The notes: generated from the letters alone by a model not told the origin. A DNA stretch of 12,833 bases from Rhodospirillaceae bacterium (GCA_020629355.1 JAHDDM010000005.1:5099-17931), one strand, 5' to 3'. Shown: positions 1 to 7,385, counted from the first letter of the stretch. Numbers and translations are program-made.

Positions 1-1017
1 AACAAGAAAATATAGTAAAAACACAGGTGCTATCCAGCAGTGCAAGCGCCGCAAAAACCCTTTCAGCAACTTAGGCAAACCGCGTCCAATAGCACGTCCA
101 GTAAGAGCCTCAGCGGCATTCGCAATGCCATCAAGGCTATAGGACATCATCAACCAGAGATTCAGGACAACAGCATTCGCTGCCGCAAATTCTGCTCCTA
201 AACGAGCAGATGCTATAGGTAAGCTTGCAAAACACAGGGATAAAACGCTTGAGCGCACAAAGAAATGTCCATTCAATGACCATAAACGACGAAAAGCCGA
301 TAGATTACGTGCAATAATGATCATGCTCTCATAGTTCAAAACAATGTTTCGGGCGCGAAATTTCCCCCGCACAATCCACAAACCGTATCCAGCAGCAAGG
401 TATTCTGCAATCAACGTCGCCAATGCGACGCCGTCTGCCTGTAAACCAATCCCCACGACAAAAACGACATCCAGTAAGATATTGACCATATTCGCCAATA
501 GCATAATCCGCAAAACTGCCCGTGAATCCTGAAACCCCAACACAACGCCTAAACAGACGAGGTTCAAAGTATAGGCGGGCAAAGCCCAGACCCGAATCAA
601 CAAATAGTCCTCAAGCGCCTGATTAAAGCGTGGCTCAAAACCTTGCCAGTCGACAAATATGAGTAAAGTGGCTGAGAATATCGTTAATACAGTTCCCACA
701 AGAAGTGCCAAAAGCAGGCTACGCAAGAACCAGTCTTTTAAGGCCGCCGTATCTCCCCTGCCCCATGCTTGGGCAATGAATCCTAGAGTGCTGCTGCGTA
801 AGAAACCTGTGCTGTTTGCCACCACCATATAGAGTGCCGCTCCTGCTGCAACAGCTGCTAAAGCTTCGGTTGAGGCAAAATGCCCCATCACCGCAGTATC
901 AACCAGCCCAAGCAAAGGCAGAGACATTTGCGCCAACATGGCAGGTAGAGCCAGCTTTAGTATGGTGCGATGATAATAGCCTTCACGGATTTTTGTGCAG
1001 GAGTGTTGTCTCAACAT
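1..1017 (-). CDS. MATE family efflux transporter, DinF-like (3' end beyond the window)
   Basis: Reading the minus strand from ATG at 1017 gives an uninterrupted frame of 339 codons to base 1, so the C-terminus lies outside the window. The protein is strongly hydrophobic, with successive predicted membrane helices. It carries the N-terminal MATE/DinF signature VDTAVMGH (residues 39-46), after LALPAMLAQ and a short positively charged N-terminus. A later segment with NMVNILLD followed by a helix, and a GIANAAEALTGRAIGR-like stretch near residue 300, also fit DinF-type proteins. The family usually has about 440 residues and 12 helices, so roughly three quarters is present. MATE proteins export cationic compounds across the inner membrane using a Na+ or H+ gradient; the substrate here cannot be read from sequence. 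An in-frame TGA lies shortly upstream and a GGAG motif sits ten bases before the ATG, which fixes the start. It diverges from the RidA gene. Confidence 0.88.
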   Translation of the reverse strand, partial: MLRQHSCTKIREGYYHRTILKLALPAMLAQMSLPLLGLVDTAVMGHFASTEALAAVAAGAALYMVVANSTGFLRSSTLGFIAQAWGRGDTAALKDWFLRSLLLALLVGTVLTIFSATLLIFVDWQGFEPRFNQALEDYLLIRVWALPAYTLNLVCLGVVLGFQDSRAVLRIMLLANMVNILLDVVFVVGIGLQADGVALATLIAEYLAAGYGLWIVRGKFRARNIVLNYESMIIIARNLSAFRRLWSLNGHFFVRSSVLSLCFASLPIASARLGAEFAAANAVVLNLWLMMSYSLDGIANAAEALTGRAIGRGLPKLLKGFLRRLHCWIAPVFLLYFLV

Positions 1018-1108
1018 ATTGCACTTGCTCCACGATAGATTTCACGATTACAATAAGTCTAATCTATGCAAACGCATAAATTCATCATAATATTTCAGGG
1101 GGGAGATT

Positions 1109-1675
1109 ATGTCTCAATCTATTAGTACCCGTATTGCGGAACTCGGTCTGAGTCTACCAAAACCTGCATTGGCTGTGGGCAATTATGTTCCAAGGCTCAG
1201 AATAGGCAATATGCTGTATATCTCAGGACAGTTGCCTGTTCTTGAGGGAACACCGCAATTTCTGGGCAAAGTCAATGTAATGCAAGATCAGCGTTCCTTG
1301 CCTGACCGCCGTGAAGGCAGTGAGACCGCCTACCATCCTGAGCGCGCAAAAAATGATCGCCGCCGAGACCGTAATAATTGCTTCGGCACTGCCGCGGTTG
1401 AGGCGGCTCAATTGTGTGCTTTGAATATTATCGCGCAAATTGCCGCTGAGGTTGATGATGACATGGCAAAAGTCGCCCACATTGTACGACTTGGCGGCTT
1501 TGTCAACGCGGGCAAAGACTTTACCGAACATGCCAAAATTATCAACGGCGCATCAGACTTGATGGTTGCGGTTTTTGGTTCAGAGGTTGGCACTCATGTC
1601 CGCGCCGCTACCGGAGCAAGTTCGCTGCCTTTCGGCGTTCCTGTTGAAATTGAAGCATTAGTTGCATTGAAATAA
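1109..1675 (+). CDS. RidA/YjgF-family protein carrying an in-frame insertion
   Basis: The 188-residue product matches the RidA (YER057c/YjgF) superfamily, in the subgroup beginning with a short ARLAELG-like segment and LPKP. Family landmarks are GNYVP (24-28), the strand NMLYISGQLP (34-43), GKV (53-55), AAQLCALNI (99-107), RLGGFVN (127-133), INGASDLM (145-152) and the C-terminal R165 followed by SSLPFGVPVEIEA. RidA proteins are small trimeric enzymes that hydrolyse reactive enamine/imine intermediates of amino acid metabolism; this subgroup's exact substrate is less certain. Relatives are about 150-155 residues. The excess is an Arg/Asp/Glu-rich hydrophilic stretch of about 35 residues (65-98) between GKV and AAQLCALN, which replaces nothing (see separate entry). 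Everything after it stays in frame and conserved, so the gene is probably expressed, with or without activity. The start has a strong AGGGGGGAG motif at 1097-1105. It converges on ahcY with only six bases between stop codons. Confidence 0.85.
   Translation: MSQSISTRIAELGLSLPKPALAVGNYVPRLRIGNMLYISGQLPVLEGTPQFLGKVNVMQDQRSLPDRREGSETAYHPERAKNDRRRDRNNCFGTAAVEAAQLCALNIIAQIAAEVDDDMAKVAHIVRLGGFVNAGKDFTEHAKIINGASDLMVAVFGSEVGTHVRAATGASSLPFGVPVEIEALVALK
1300..1404. repeat. Imperfect palindromic element inserted in-frame in the RidA gene (RPE-like candidate)
   Basis: Two arms are complementary: GCCT (1300-1303) with AGGC (1401-1404), CCGC (1306-1309) with GCGG (1394-1397), and GGCAGTG (1316-1322) with CACTGCC (1387-1393). 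That is 15 paired bases, with a short internal mismatch and a 6-base bulge (1310-1315) on the left arm. The span is 105 bases, exactly 35 codons. Removing it leaves GKV, about nine residues, then AAQLCALN, which is the normal spacing in RidA relatives, and brings the protein to about 153 residues. The encoded peptide is charged and Arg-rich (residues 65-98). Size, palindromic form, in-frame placement and location in a variable loop all resemble Rickettsia palindromic elements. No second copy is visible in this window, so membership in a repeat family is unproven and exact borders are approximate. Confidence 0.55.
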
Positions 1676-1681
1676 CAACAC

Positions 1682-2965
1682 TTAATAGCGATAATATTCT
1701 GGTTTGAACGGCCCCTGTTGATCAACGCCAATATAGTCAGCCTGTTTACCTTCAAGGACTGAAAGCTTCGCACCAACCTTTGCCAGATGATAGGCTGCCA
1801 CCTGTTCATCAAGTTTCTTTGGCAGGGTATAGACTTTATTGTCGTAATTTTCGCTATGTTGCCAAAGTTCCATCTGTGCCATGACTTGATTGGTGAAACT
1901 TGCGCTCATCACAAAACTTGGATGACCTGTGCCGCAACCCAGATTGACCAGACGGCCTTCTGCCAAAAGGATCAAACGCTTACTATCAGGAAAAATAACT
2001 TCATCAACTTGGGGCTTGATATTGTCCCAAACCATGTTGCGTAAGGCATCGACCTGAATTTCATTATCAAAGTGACCAATATTACAGACAATAGCACGGT
2101 CTTTCATCTCGCGCATATGGTCAATGGTGATCACGTCGCAATTTCCCGTTGCCGTCACAAAAATATCCGCCTTATCTGCAACCTCTTCGATGGGTAGAAC
2201 CTCGTATCCTTCCATGGCGGCCTGAAGCGCACAGATAGGATCAATCTCAGAGACAATTACACGACAGCCCGCCTGTCTGAGTGAAGCAGCAGAGCCTTTA
2301 CCCACACCGCCAAAGCCACCAACCCACGCGACTTTTCCTGCCATCATCACATCGGTAGCACGGCGTATGGCATCAACAAGACTTTCGCGGCAACCATAGG
2401 TATTATCGAATTTTGACTTGGTGACACTATCATTGACGTTTATCGCTGGAGTTTTCAACGCGCCAGCCTCTGCCATTTGAATCAGACGCAAGACTCCTGT
2501 CGTGGTTTCTTCGGTAATCCCCCGAATATCCTGTAGCAGCTCAGGATACTTTTCGTGCATCATCGCGGTTAAATCTCCACCATCATCCAGCAGCATATTC
2601 GGCTGCCAGCCTTCAGGGCCTGTGATCGTCTGCTCAATACACCAGTCATATTCTTCTTCAGACATACCTTTCCAGGCAAATACGGGAATCCCGCGTGCTG
2701 CAATCGCTGCGGCCGCATGATCCTGAGTCGAGAAAATATTACACGATGACCAACGCACCTCAGCACCCAAAACAATCAGAGTTTCAATCAGAACCGCTGT
2801 CTGAATGGTCATGTGAATACAGCCTGTGATTCGCGCACCGCGCAAAGGTTGCGCGGCTTTGAACTGTTCCTGCAAAGCCATCAAGCCCGGCATTTCACCG
2901 CGCGCAATAGAAATTTCCTTTTCACCCAAAGTCGCTTGAGACAGGTCTTTGACACGATAATCCAT
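1682..2965 (-). CDS. ahcY: Adenosylhomocysteinase (S-adenosyl-L-homocysteine hydrolase)
   Basis: This 427-residue cytosolic, NAD-dependent enzyme reversibly hydrolyses S-adenosylhomocysteine to adenosine and homocysteine, relieving product inhibition of methyltransferases. Visible landmarks are the catalytic His in CIHMT (H51), [15 protein letters not shown] (74-88), [10 protein letters not shown] (149-158), the [13 protein letters not shown] block (176-188) with K183 and D187, the NAD-binding glycine motif GFGGVGKG (217-224), GHFDNEI and the C-terminal KPEYYRY. The glycine motif is normally GYGDVGKG; here the usual Asp is Gly, confirmed in the codons. The protein is of the short class, lacking the roughly 40-residue insertion found in many proteobacterial AhcY proteins of about 465-470 residues. 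Its ATG overlaps the metK stop by one base (TAATG), and an AGGAG lies inside the end of metK, implying translational coupling. No terminator hairpin is evident after its stop, only six bases from the convergent RidA gene. Confidence 0.96.
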   Translation of the reverse strand: MDYRVKDLSQATLGEKEISIARGEMPGLMALQEQFKAAQPLRGARITGCIHMTIQTAVLIETLIVLGAEVRWSSCNIFSTQDHAAAAIAARGIPVFAWKGMSEEEYDWCIEQTITGPEGWQPNMLLDDGGDLTAMMHEKYPELLQDIRGITEETTTGVLRLIQMAEAGALKTPAINVNDSVTKSKFDNTYGCRESLVDAIRRATDVMMAGKVAWVGGFGGVGKGSAASLRQAGCRVIVSEIDPICALQAAMEGYEVLPIEEVADKADIFVTATGNCDVITIDHMREMKDRAIVCNIGHFDNEIQVDALRNMVWDNIKPQVDEVIFPDSKRLILLAEGRLVNLGCGTGHPSFVMSASFTNQVMAQMELWQHSENYDNKVYTLPKKLDEQVAAYHLAKVGAKLSVLEGKQADYIGVDQQGPFKPEYYRY

Positions 2966-4140
2966 TATTGTATAAACTCCTGTTGCAGGGTGGCAACCAG
3001 ATCAGTGGCCTCCCAAGTGAAACTGCCCTGCTCGCCAGCCTTGCGACCAAAATGGCCATAGCTGGCAGTGGGTTGATAGATGGGCCGCGCCAACTGAAGG
3101 CGCGTGATAATGCCGCGTGGCGATAAGTCGATATTCTGCATTAACCATTGCTCCAACGCTTGGGTCTCTATCGTGCCTGTACCATGCAGATTCAGATAGA
3201 CCGCCAAAGGCTGAACAACCCCTATCGCATAACATATCTGAATAGTACATTTGCGCGCCAGTTTTGCCGCAACGATATTTTTTGCAAGATAGCGCGCGAT
3301 ATAGGCCGCCGAACGATCAACTTTCGTGGCATCTTTACCAGAAAACGCGCCACCGCCATGTACTGCCGCGCCGCCATAAGTATCCACAATAATCTTACGG
3401 CCAGTTAAGCCAGCATCACCATCAGGGCCACCAATGACAAATGCACCAGTGGGATTAACAAAAAATTTCGTAGGAAATGCCCACTCTGAGGGCAAGACCG
3501 CGCGAACATGCTCGGCGACAATATCACGAAGGGTCTCTTGGGTTACGCCCTCTTGATGTTGGGTCGAAACCAATACCGTATCCACTCCGACGGGTTGATC
3601 ATCACGGTACAGTAAAGAAACCTGACTTTTGGCATCTGGCAAAAGTCTTGCCTCGCCTGCATGGCGCGTTTTGGATAGAGCTTGCAAAATACGGTGCGCA
3701 TACATTAACGGCGCGGGTATCAATTCTGCTGTTTCATCACAAGCATAACCAAACATAATGCCCTGATCACCAGCCCCCTCGCCTTGGGAATCCTTGGCAT
3801 CCACGCCCCTGGCAATATGTGCGGACTGGGCATGAAGGAGATTCGTTATCTCGACATTCTTCCAGTTAAAGCCTGATTGGTCATAACCAATATCCTGTAT
3901 TTTTTGCCGCACTAAAGTCTCAATGCGCTCATGCAGTTCCGTTTCAGAAAGATCATGGGCAGCACGGACTTCACCAGCAATAATAACGCGATCTGTTGTT
4001 GCCAGAACTTCTGCTGCGACACGGGCATGCGGGTCTAATTCGATATAGAAATCAAGGAGTGCATCCGAAATTTGATCACAGACCTTGTCGGGATGACCTT
4101 CGGAGACGGATTCACTGGTAAAGATATATTCGTGCGACAT
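2965..4140 (-). CDS. metK: S-adenosylmethionine synthase (methionine adenosyltransferase)
   Basis: The 391-residue product makes S-adenosylmethionine from methionine and ATP, releasing phosphate and pyrophosphate, in the cytoplasm as a dimer or tetramer. Signatures are [13 protein letters not shown] (15-27) with the substrate-contacting His16 and Asp18, GEV (57-59), the hexapeptide-type [11 protein letters not shown] (122-132), [15 protein letters not shown] (236-250) and the P-loop-like GGGAFSGKD (262-270) followed by KVDRSAAY. Length is normal for the family and there is no internal disruption. The start is fixed by the N-terminal [16 protein letters not shown], which matches relatives. There is no good ribosome-binding site: GAAG lies 11 bases before the ATG and forms part of a leader hairpin (see entry at 4151-4194). 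The last codon overlaps the start of ahcY, so the two consecutive methyl-cycle steps are made together. Upstream, 71 bases separate it from the broken msrP. Confidence 0.97.
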   Translation of the reverse strand: MSHEYIFTSESVSEGHPDKVCDQISDALLDFYIELDPHARVAAEVLATTDRVIIAGEVRAAHDLSETELHERIETLVRQKIQDIGYDQSGFNWKNVEITNLLHAQSAHIARGVDAKDSQGEGAGDQGIMFGYACDETAELIPAPLMYAHRILQALSKTRHAGEARLLPDAKSQVSLLYRDDQPVGVDTVLVSTQHQEGVTQETLRDIVAEHVRAVLPSEWAFPTKFFVNPTGAFVIGGPDGDAGLTGRKIIVDTYGGAAVHGGGAFSGKDATKVDRSAAYIARYLAKNIVAAKLARKCTIQICYAIGVVQPLAVYLNLHGTGTIETQALEQWLMQNIDLSPRGIITRLQLARPIYQPTASYGHFGRKAGEQGSFTWEATDLVATLQQEFIQ

Positions 4141-4150
4141 GGGATGATAT

Positions 4151-4194
4151 GCTTCGTAATAAGATGTTAAGACTTCTTACAGAAAGCCTGAAGC
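4151..4194 (-). promoter_or_regulatory. Leader hairpin upstream of metK, possible cis-regulatory RNA
   Basis: In the metK-sense RNA an outer stem GCUUC (4194-4190) pairs with GAAGC (4155-4151). Inside it, GUAAGAAG (4180-4173) pairs with CUUAUUAC (4163-4156) with one mismatch, around a 9-base loop (4172-4164). Nine unpaired bases (4189-4181) separate the two left strands. The structure ends ten bases before the metK ATG and encloses GAAG, the only ribosome-binding-like motif there, so folding could limit initiation. It does not show the conserved sequence of SAM-II or other SAM riboswitch classes that I can recall. Function is inferred from position; it could also be a chance fold. Confidence 0.3.
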
Positions 4195-4211
4195 AAAATC
4201 ACGTGGCAAAT

Positions 4212-5125
4212 TTAGAAAAATAGAGTACGGTCGCCAGGATCATGGTTCGGGTACAGATCGGACACCCATTCGCCATAACCGTTGAAAATTTCGGTCGGAA
4301 CACGCTCGTCACTACCCAACATCCGATGACTGGCTTGTGACCAGCGTTTGTGCGCTATCTCTGGATTGACATTCGCCCAAAAACCGTATTCTTCTGGTCC
4401 AGTTTTTTGCCAGAAACTTTTGGGCTGTTGATCGGTAAAGCGTATGGAAACAATCGACTTGATGGACTTGAAACCGTATTTCCACGGCAAGACAAGACGT
4501 AACGGTGCGCCATTTTGTGGTTTCAAGTCCTTGCCATAAAGCCCTGTCGCCAGAAAAGCCAAGTCGTTTTGAGCTTCTTCGATGCTCAGACCTTCGGTGT
4601 ATGGCCAAGGATACCAGGCATGCTTTCTTCGTCAAGGAGAGTTGTAAATTCGACATAACGCGCATCCGAGGTAGGCTGAACATGTTCTATAAGCGCCTTT
4701 AAGGGAAAGCCTTGCCAAGGTGCGACAAAGCCCCAAGCCTCGACACAGCGATGCATCGTGATTCGCTCCTCAAGAGGCATCAGGCGGCGAATATCGTCAA
4801 GGTCTAACAGCTTTTCTTTTGCGACCATGCCTTTAATCATCACCTTCCACGGCGAGGTTGTCATGGCTTGTGCAATATCTGCAACGCCTTTATGGCTGCC
4901 AAATTCGTAAAAATTAACGTAGCTGTTGACTTCTGATTCAGCCGTCAGCGGATATTGGTGGCTATCAAGCCCTTTAGCCGATGCTGGACTGTGCATACTG
5001 ATTACACCAGCAGCGACTCCGAAAGAAGCCGCGCCGCGTAGAAATTGCCGTCTGTTCAAATAGACCGTTTCAGGCGTAACAGCACTTTCGGGCAAGTTCC
5101 ATGCTTTATTCCGCGAGATAAACAT
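4212..5125 (-). pseudogene. msrP: Periplasmic methionine sulfoxide reductase catalytic subunit, frameshifted
   Basis: MsrP (formerly YedY) is a Tat-exported molybdopterin enzyme that repairs oxidised methionines in periplasmic proteins with electrons from the haem membrane protein MsrQ. The first frame starts at 5125 with a twin-arginine signal, NRRQFLRG (residues 24-31), a hydrophobic stretch and a likely cleavage after ASA (48-50). The molybdenum-ligating Cys127 lies in MHRCVEAWGFVAPWQGFPL. At LLDEESMPG (164-171) this frame leaves homology and stops at 4586. Homology resumes in another frame from about 4616 with [10 protein letters not shown] and continues through [42 protein letters not shown] and FNGYGEW to the stop at 4212. 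The two halves together cover the family, but a few residues expected after MPG are missing. The break lies at 4613-4618. No msrQ gene is present in the window. It is a pseudogene unless the shift is a sequencing error. Confidence 0.85.
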
Positions 5126-5164
5126 GCTCCATCCATAACATGAAAAGCCGCATTAGAACAGAAA

Positions 5165-6055
5165 CTATCTTCTCGCGCGTCTGCCCGTACGTCTGCCTTG
5201 GTCGGGCTCTGCACTAGGCTCGCGGTATTTGCGAATCCAGTTGGTACAGTTGGTATCATGGTTCATCACGATATTTGCTGCCATGATTCCCGCTATTTCT
5301 TCGTCATGCAGAGGATTCATAATCGCCGAGGTCAAGCCATTTGCAATAGCCATGGCCAAAAAAGTCGCATTCAGCGCGTGGCGGTTCGGCAGACCAAAAC
5401 TACAGTTTGACGCCCCGCAGGTTGTATTGACATGCAGCTCATCCCGCAGCCGCCGCACCAGAGCCATCACGGATGTCCCCGCAGAAGCCATTGCGCCCAA
5501 GGGCATGAACAGCGGATCAACCACAACATCATGCGGCTTAATACCGTAATCTTGCGCATGTTCGACGATTTTTTTCGCAACCTTGAACCGCTCGTCTGGG
5601 TCTTCAGAAATCCCTGTCTCGTCATTTGAGATAGCCACCACCGCACAGTCGTATTTCTTGATCAATGGCAAAACCTGCTCAAGACGCTCTTCTTCACCTG
5701 TCACCGAATTGACCAAAGCGCGGCCTTGATAGACCTCAAGACCCGCTTCCAGAGCCGCAACAATCGAGGAATCAATCGCCAAAGGTACATCGACTAAGGC
5801 CTGTACTCGTTTGATCGAATCTGCAAGAATCGCTGGTTCGTCTGCCAAGGGAATCCCTGCATTAACATCCAGCATACTTGCCCCCGCCGCGACTTGCGCC
5901 AGAGCATCCCGCTCAACGCGCGAGAAATCACCATTTTTCATTTCCTCAGCAAGGATTTTCCGCCCTGTAGGGTTAATGCGTTCACCGATAATGGTGAATG
6001 GCTCGTCAACGCCGATAATCCACTCTTTGGTGGCTGAAGAAACGACTGTACGCAT
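5165..6055 (-). CDS. Methyltetrahydrofolate:corrinoid methyltransferase (pterin-binding, DHPS-like)
   Basis: The 296-residue protein is a TIM-barrel of the pterin-binding family, closest in look to stand-alone methyltetrahydrofolate:cobalamin methyltransferases and to the folate domain of MetH rather than to dihydropteroate synthase. Motifs are GERINPTGRK (24-33), DVNAG (63-67), IDSS (94-97), the pterin-contacting Asn in LVNSVTG (N116), VVDPLFMPLG (178-187) and GASNCSFGLPNR (214-225). Such proteins move the methyl group of 5-methyl-THF to or from the cobalt of a corrinoid protein. The closing stretch from 285 to 296 is highly basic (GRRTGRRARR), as in related Rhodobacteraceae proteins. AAGGA lies about nine bases before the ATG. 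It follows rarA by 28 bases and precedes msrP by 39. Position beside metK and ahcY suggests the folate-binding part of a split methionine synthase; demethylation of a methylated compound is the alternative. No corrinoid-binding or homocysteine-binding partner is encoded in the window. Confidence 0.85.
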   Translation of the reverse strand: MRTVVSSATKEWIIGVDEPFTIIGERINPTGRKILAEEMKNGDFSRVERDALAQVAAGASMLDVNAGIPLADEPAILADSIKRVQALVDVPLAIDSSIVAALEAGLEVYQGRALVNSVTGEEERLEQVLPLIKKYDCAVVAISNDETGISEDPDERFKVAKKIVEHAQDYGIKPHDVVVDPLFMPLGAMASAGTSVMALVRRLRDELHVNTTCGASNCSFGLPNRHALNATFLAMAIANGLTSAIMNPLHDEEIAGIMAANIVMNHDTNCTNWIRKYREPSAEPDQGRRTGRRARR

Positions 6056-6083
6056 GGGCAGTATCCTTTATGATGAAAAGAGT

Positions 6084-7382
6084 TTAATTGTCTCGCCTTT
6101 CTCGTACTTTTTGGAAGTATGCAAGTCTTTTTTCAATCTCACGCTCAAAGCCTCGTGATCGTGCTGTATAAAGAATGGTATTTTCAGGTATTTGCTCAGG
6201 AAAAAACGCCTGATTTGAAACGCCTTCCTCTAGGTTATGCTCATAGACATAGCCCTTACCGAAGCCCTCGCCTTTCATAAAGCTGTTGGCGGCATTGATA
6301 ATATTTTTCGGCGGCGCGATAGTGCCATACTGCCGCGCAATAGACTTTGCTTGCTTTTCAGCAACATAGGCCGAATTTGACTTGGGTGCACTCGCCATGC
6401 GAATCACTAATTGTACCAAAGCAATCTCCCCTTCGGGTGATCCTAGTCGCTCGTAAGTTTGCCAAGCGGTTAAAGCTTCATCGGCAATGGCAGGTTCAGC
6501 CAAGCCTATATCCTCGTAAGCAAAGCGCAAAAGCCGTCTGGCGATATAGTTGCCGTCTTCGCCCGCCACCAGCATTCGTGCCAGCCAATACAGAGACGCT
6601 TGAGTATGCGAGCCACGCAAAGACTTATGGAGCGCGCTAATCAGGTTATAATGCTCGTCTTGGGTTTTGTCGTAGCGTAATTGATGCTGTCCAAGCAATT
6701 TCATCATTCCCGCGACATCCAGAGTCTCCTCTGAGGCAAACTGCAACAGAATCTCAACCATATTCAAAAGCTGTCTACCATCACCATCGGCTTGAACGAT
6801 AAGCTGTTTCTGTGCTGCATCGGCTAGGTTGAGTTTCTGGTCACTAGCCTGCTCTGCCTTGCGGAGTAAGGCCAGCAATGCGGCCTCGGATAAAGATTCC
6901 AGAGTAAAGACCTGAAGCCTTGATAATAAAGCAGAATTTAGGGAAAATCCTGGATTTTCCGTTGTCGCGGCAATGAAAGTCACCGTGCCGTCTTCGATAA
7001 CAGGCAATAAGGCATCCTGTTGCGCGCGGTTAAAGCGATGTATCTCATCGATAAAAAGTAACGTCTGCATGCCGCTTTGTCGGCGTTCTTTCGCCGCTGC
7101 AAATTCTTTCCGCATTTCGACAACACCAGAAAATACAGCAGATAGGGCGACAAAGTGGCTCTCGACTTTATCAGCAATCAGGCGTGCTATGGTGGTTTTG
7201 CCCACACCAGGCGGTCCCCAAAGCAGCATTGAAGGCAAATGCTCCGCCGCCAACAATCGGCTAATGCGCCCCTCAAGACCGATCAGATGCTCTTGACCCA
7301 AGACCCCTTCCAGAGTTTTCGGGCGCAAAATATCGGCTAAGGGGCGATGAGCATTATCAGTAAAGAGATGATTTTCCGTCAT
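6084..7382 (-). CDS. rarA: Replication-associated recombination protein A (AAA+ ATPase)
   Basis: The 432-residue product is a clamp-loader-like AAA+ ATPase of the RarA/MgsA (Mgs1/WRNIP1) family, acting at stalled or gapped replication forks together with SSB and RecA. Seen are the N-terminal RPLADILRPKTL and GVLGQEHLIG (27-36), Walker A GPPGVGKTT (56-64), Walker B LLFIDEIHRF (108-117), sensor-1 ATTENP (139-144) and the SR arginine-finger region LLSRLQ (152-157). The C-terminal half has the tetramerisation region with SLRGSHTQASLYWLARML and RRLLRFAYEDIGLA, and ends in an ARSRGFEREIEKRL-type tail. Length is typical and no residue is missing. The ATG begins three bases after the stop of the upstream protease gene, with no clear ribosome-binding site, so it probably depends on coupling to that gene. 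A mid-length match with the RuvB helicase was considered, but the motif spacing and C-terminus are those of RarA. Confidence 0.95.
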   Translation of the reverse strand: MTENHLFTDNAHRPLADILRPKTLEGVLGQEHLIGLEGRISRLLAAEHLPSMLLWGPPGVGKTTIARLIADKVESHFVALSAVFSGVVEMRKEFAAAKERRQSGMQTLLFIDEIHRFNRAQQDALLPVIEDGTVTFIAATTENPGFSLNSALLSRLQVFTLESLSEAALLALLRKAEQASDQKLNLADAAQKQLIVQADGDGRQLLNMVEILLQFASEETLDVAGMMKLLGQHQLRYDKTQDEHYNLISALHKSLRGSHTQASLYWLARMLVAGEDGNYIARRLLRFAYEDIGLAEPAIADEALTAWQTYERLGSPEGEIALVQLVIRMASAPKSNSAYVAEKQAKSIARQYGTIAPPKNIINAANSFMKGEGFGKGYVYEHNLEEGVSNQAFFPEQIPENTILYTARSRGFEREIEKRLAYFQKVRERRDN

Positions 7383-7385
7383 AAT

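Noticed and set aside
1018..1108. Specific promoters between the MATE gene and ridA
   Set aside because: The 91 bases must hold divergent signals, and TCTAAT or CATAAA could serve as -10 boxes, but none has a -35 at a suitable distance. A small palindrome ATGC-aaac-GCAT (1066-1077) is too short to call an operator.
1271..1400. The RidA extra segment as a pair of compensating frameshifts
   Set aside because: Shifted-frame translations of the segment give no RidA-like sequence, and the normal family spacing is recovered by deletion of the segment, so insertion fits better.
1223..1531. Open hydrophobic reading frame antisense to the RidA gene
   Set aside because: It lies fully opposite a conserved gene, has no ribosome-binding site I can see, and its hydrophobic part is the complement of the charged insert. 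A shadow is the simplest reading.
4141..4211. SAM-II or other known SAM riboswitch before metK
   Set aside because: The conserved core sequences of those classes are not present; only a simple hairpin is visible.
4600..4625. Programmed ribosomal frameshift in msrP
   Set aside because: No heptanucleotide slippery site or supporting structure is apparent, family residues are also missing at the joint, and MsrP is not known to use recoding.
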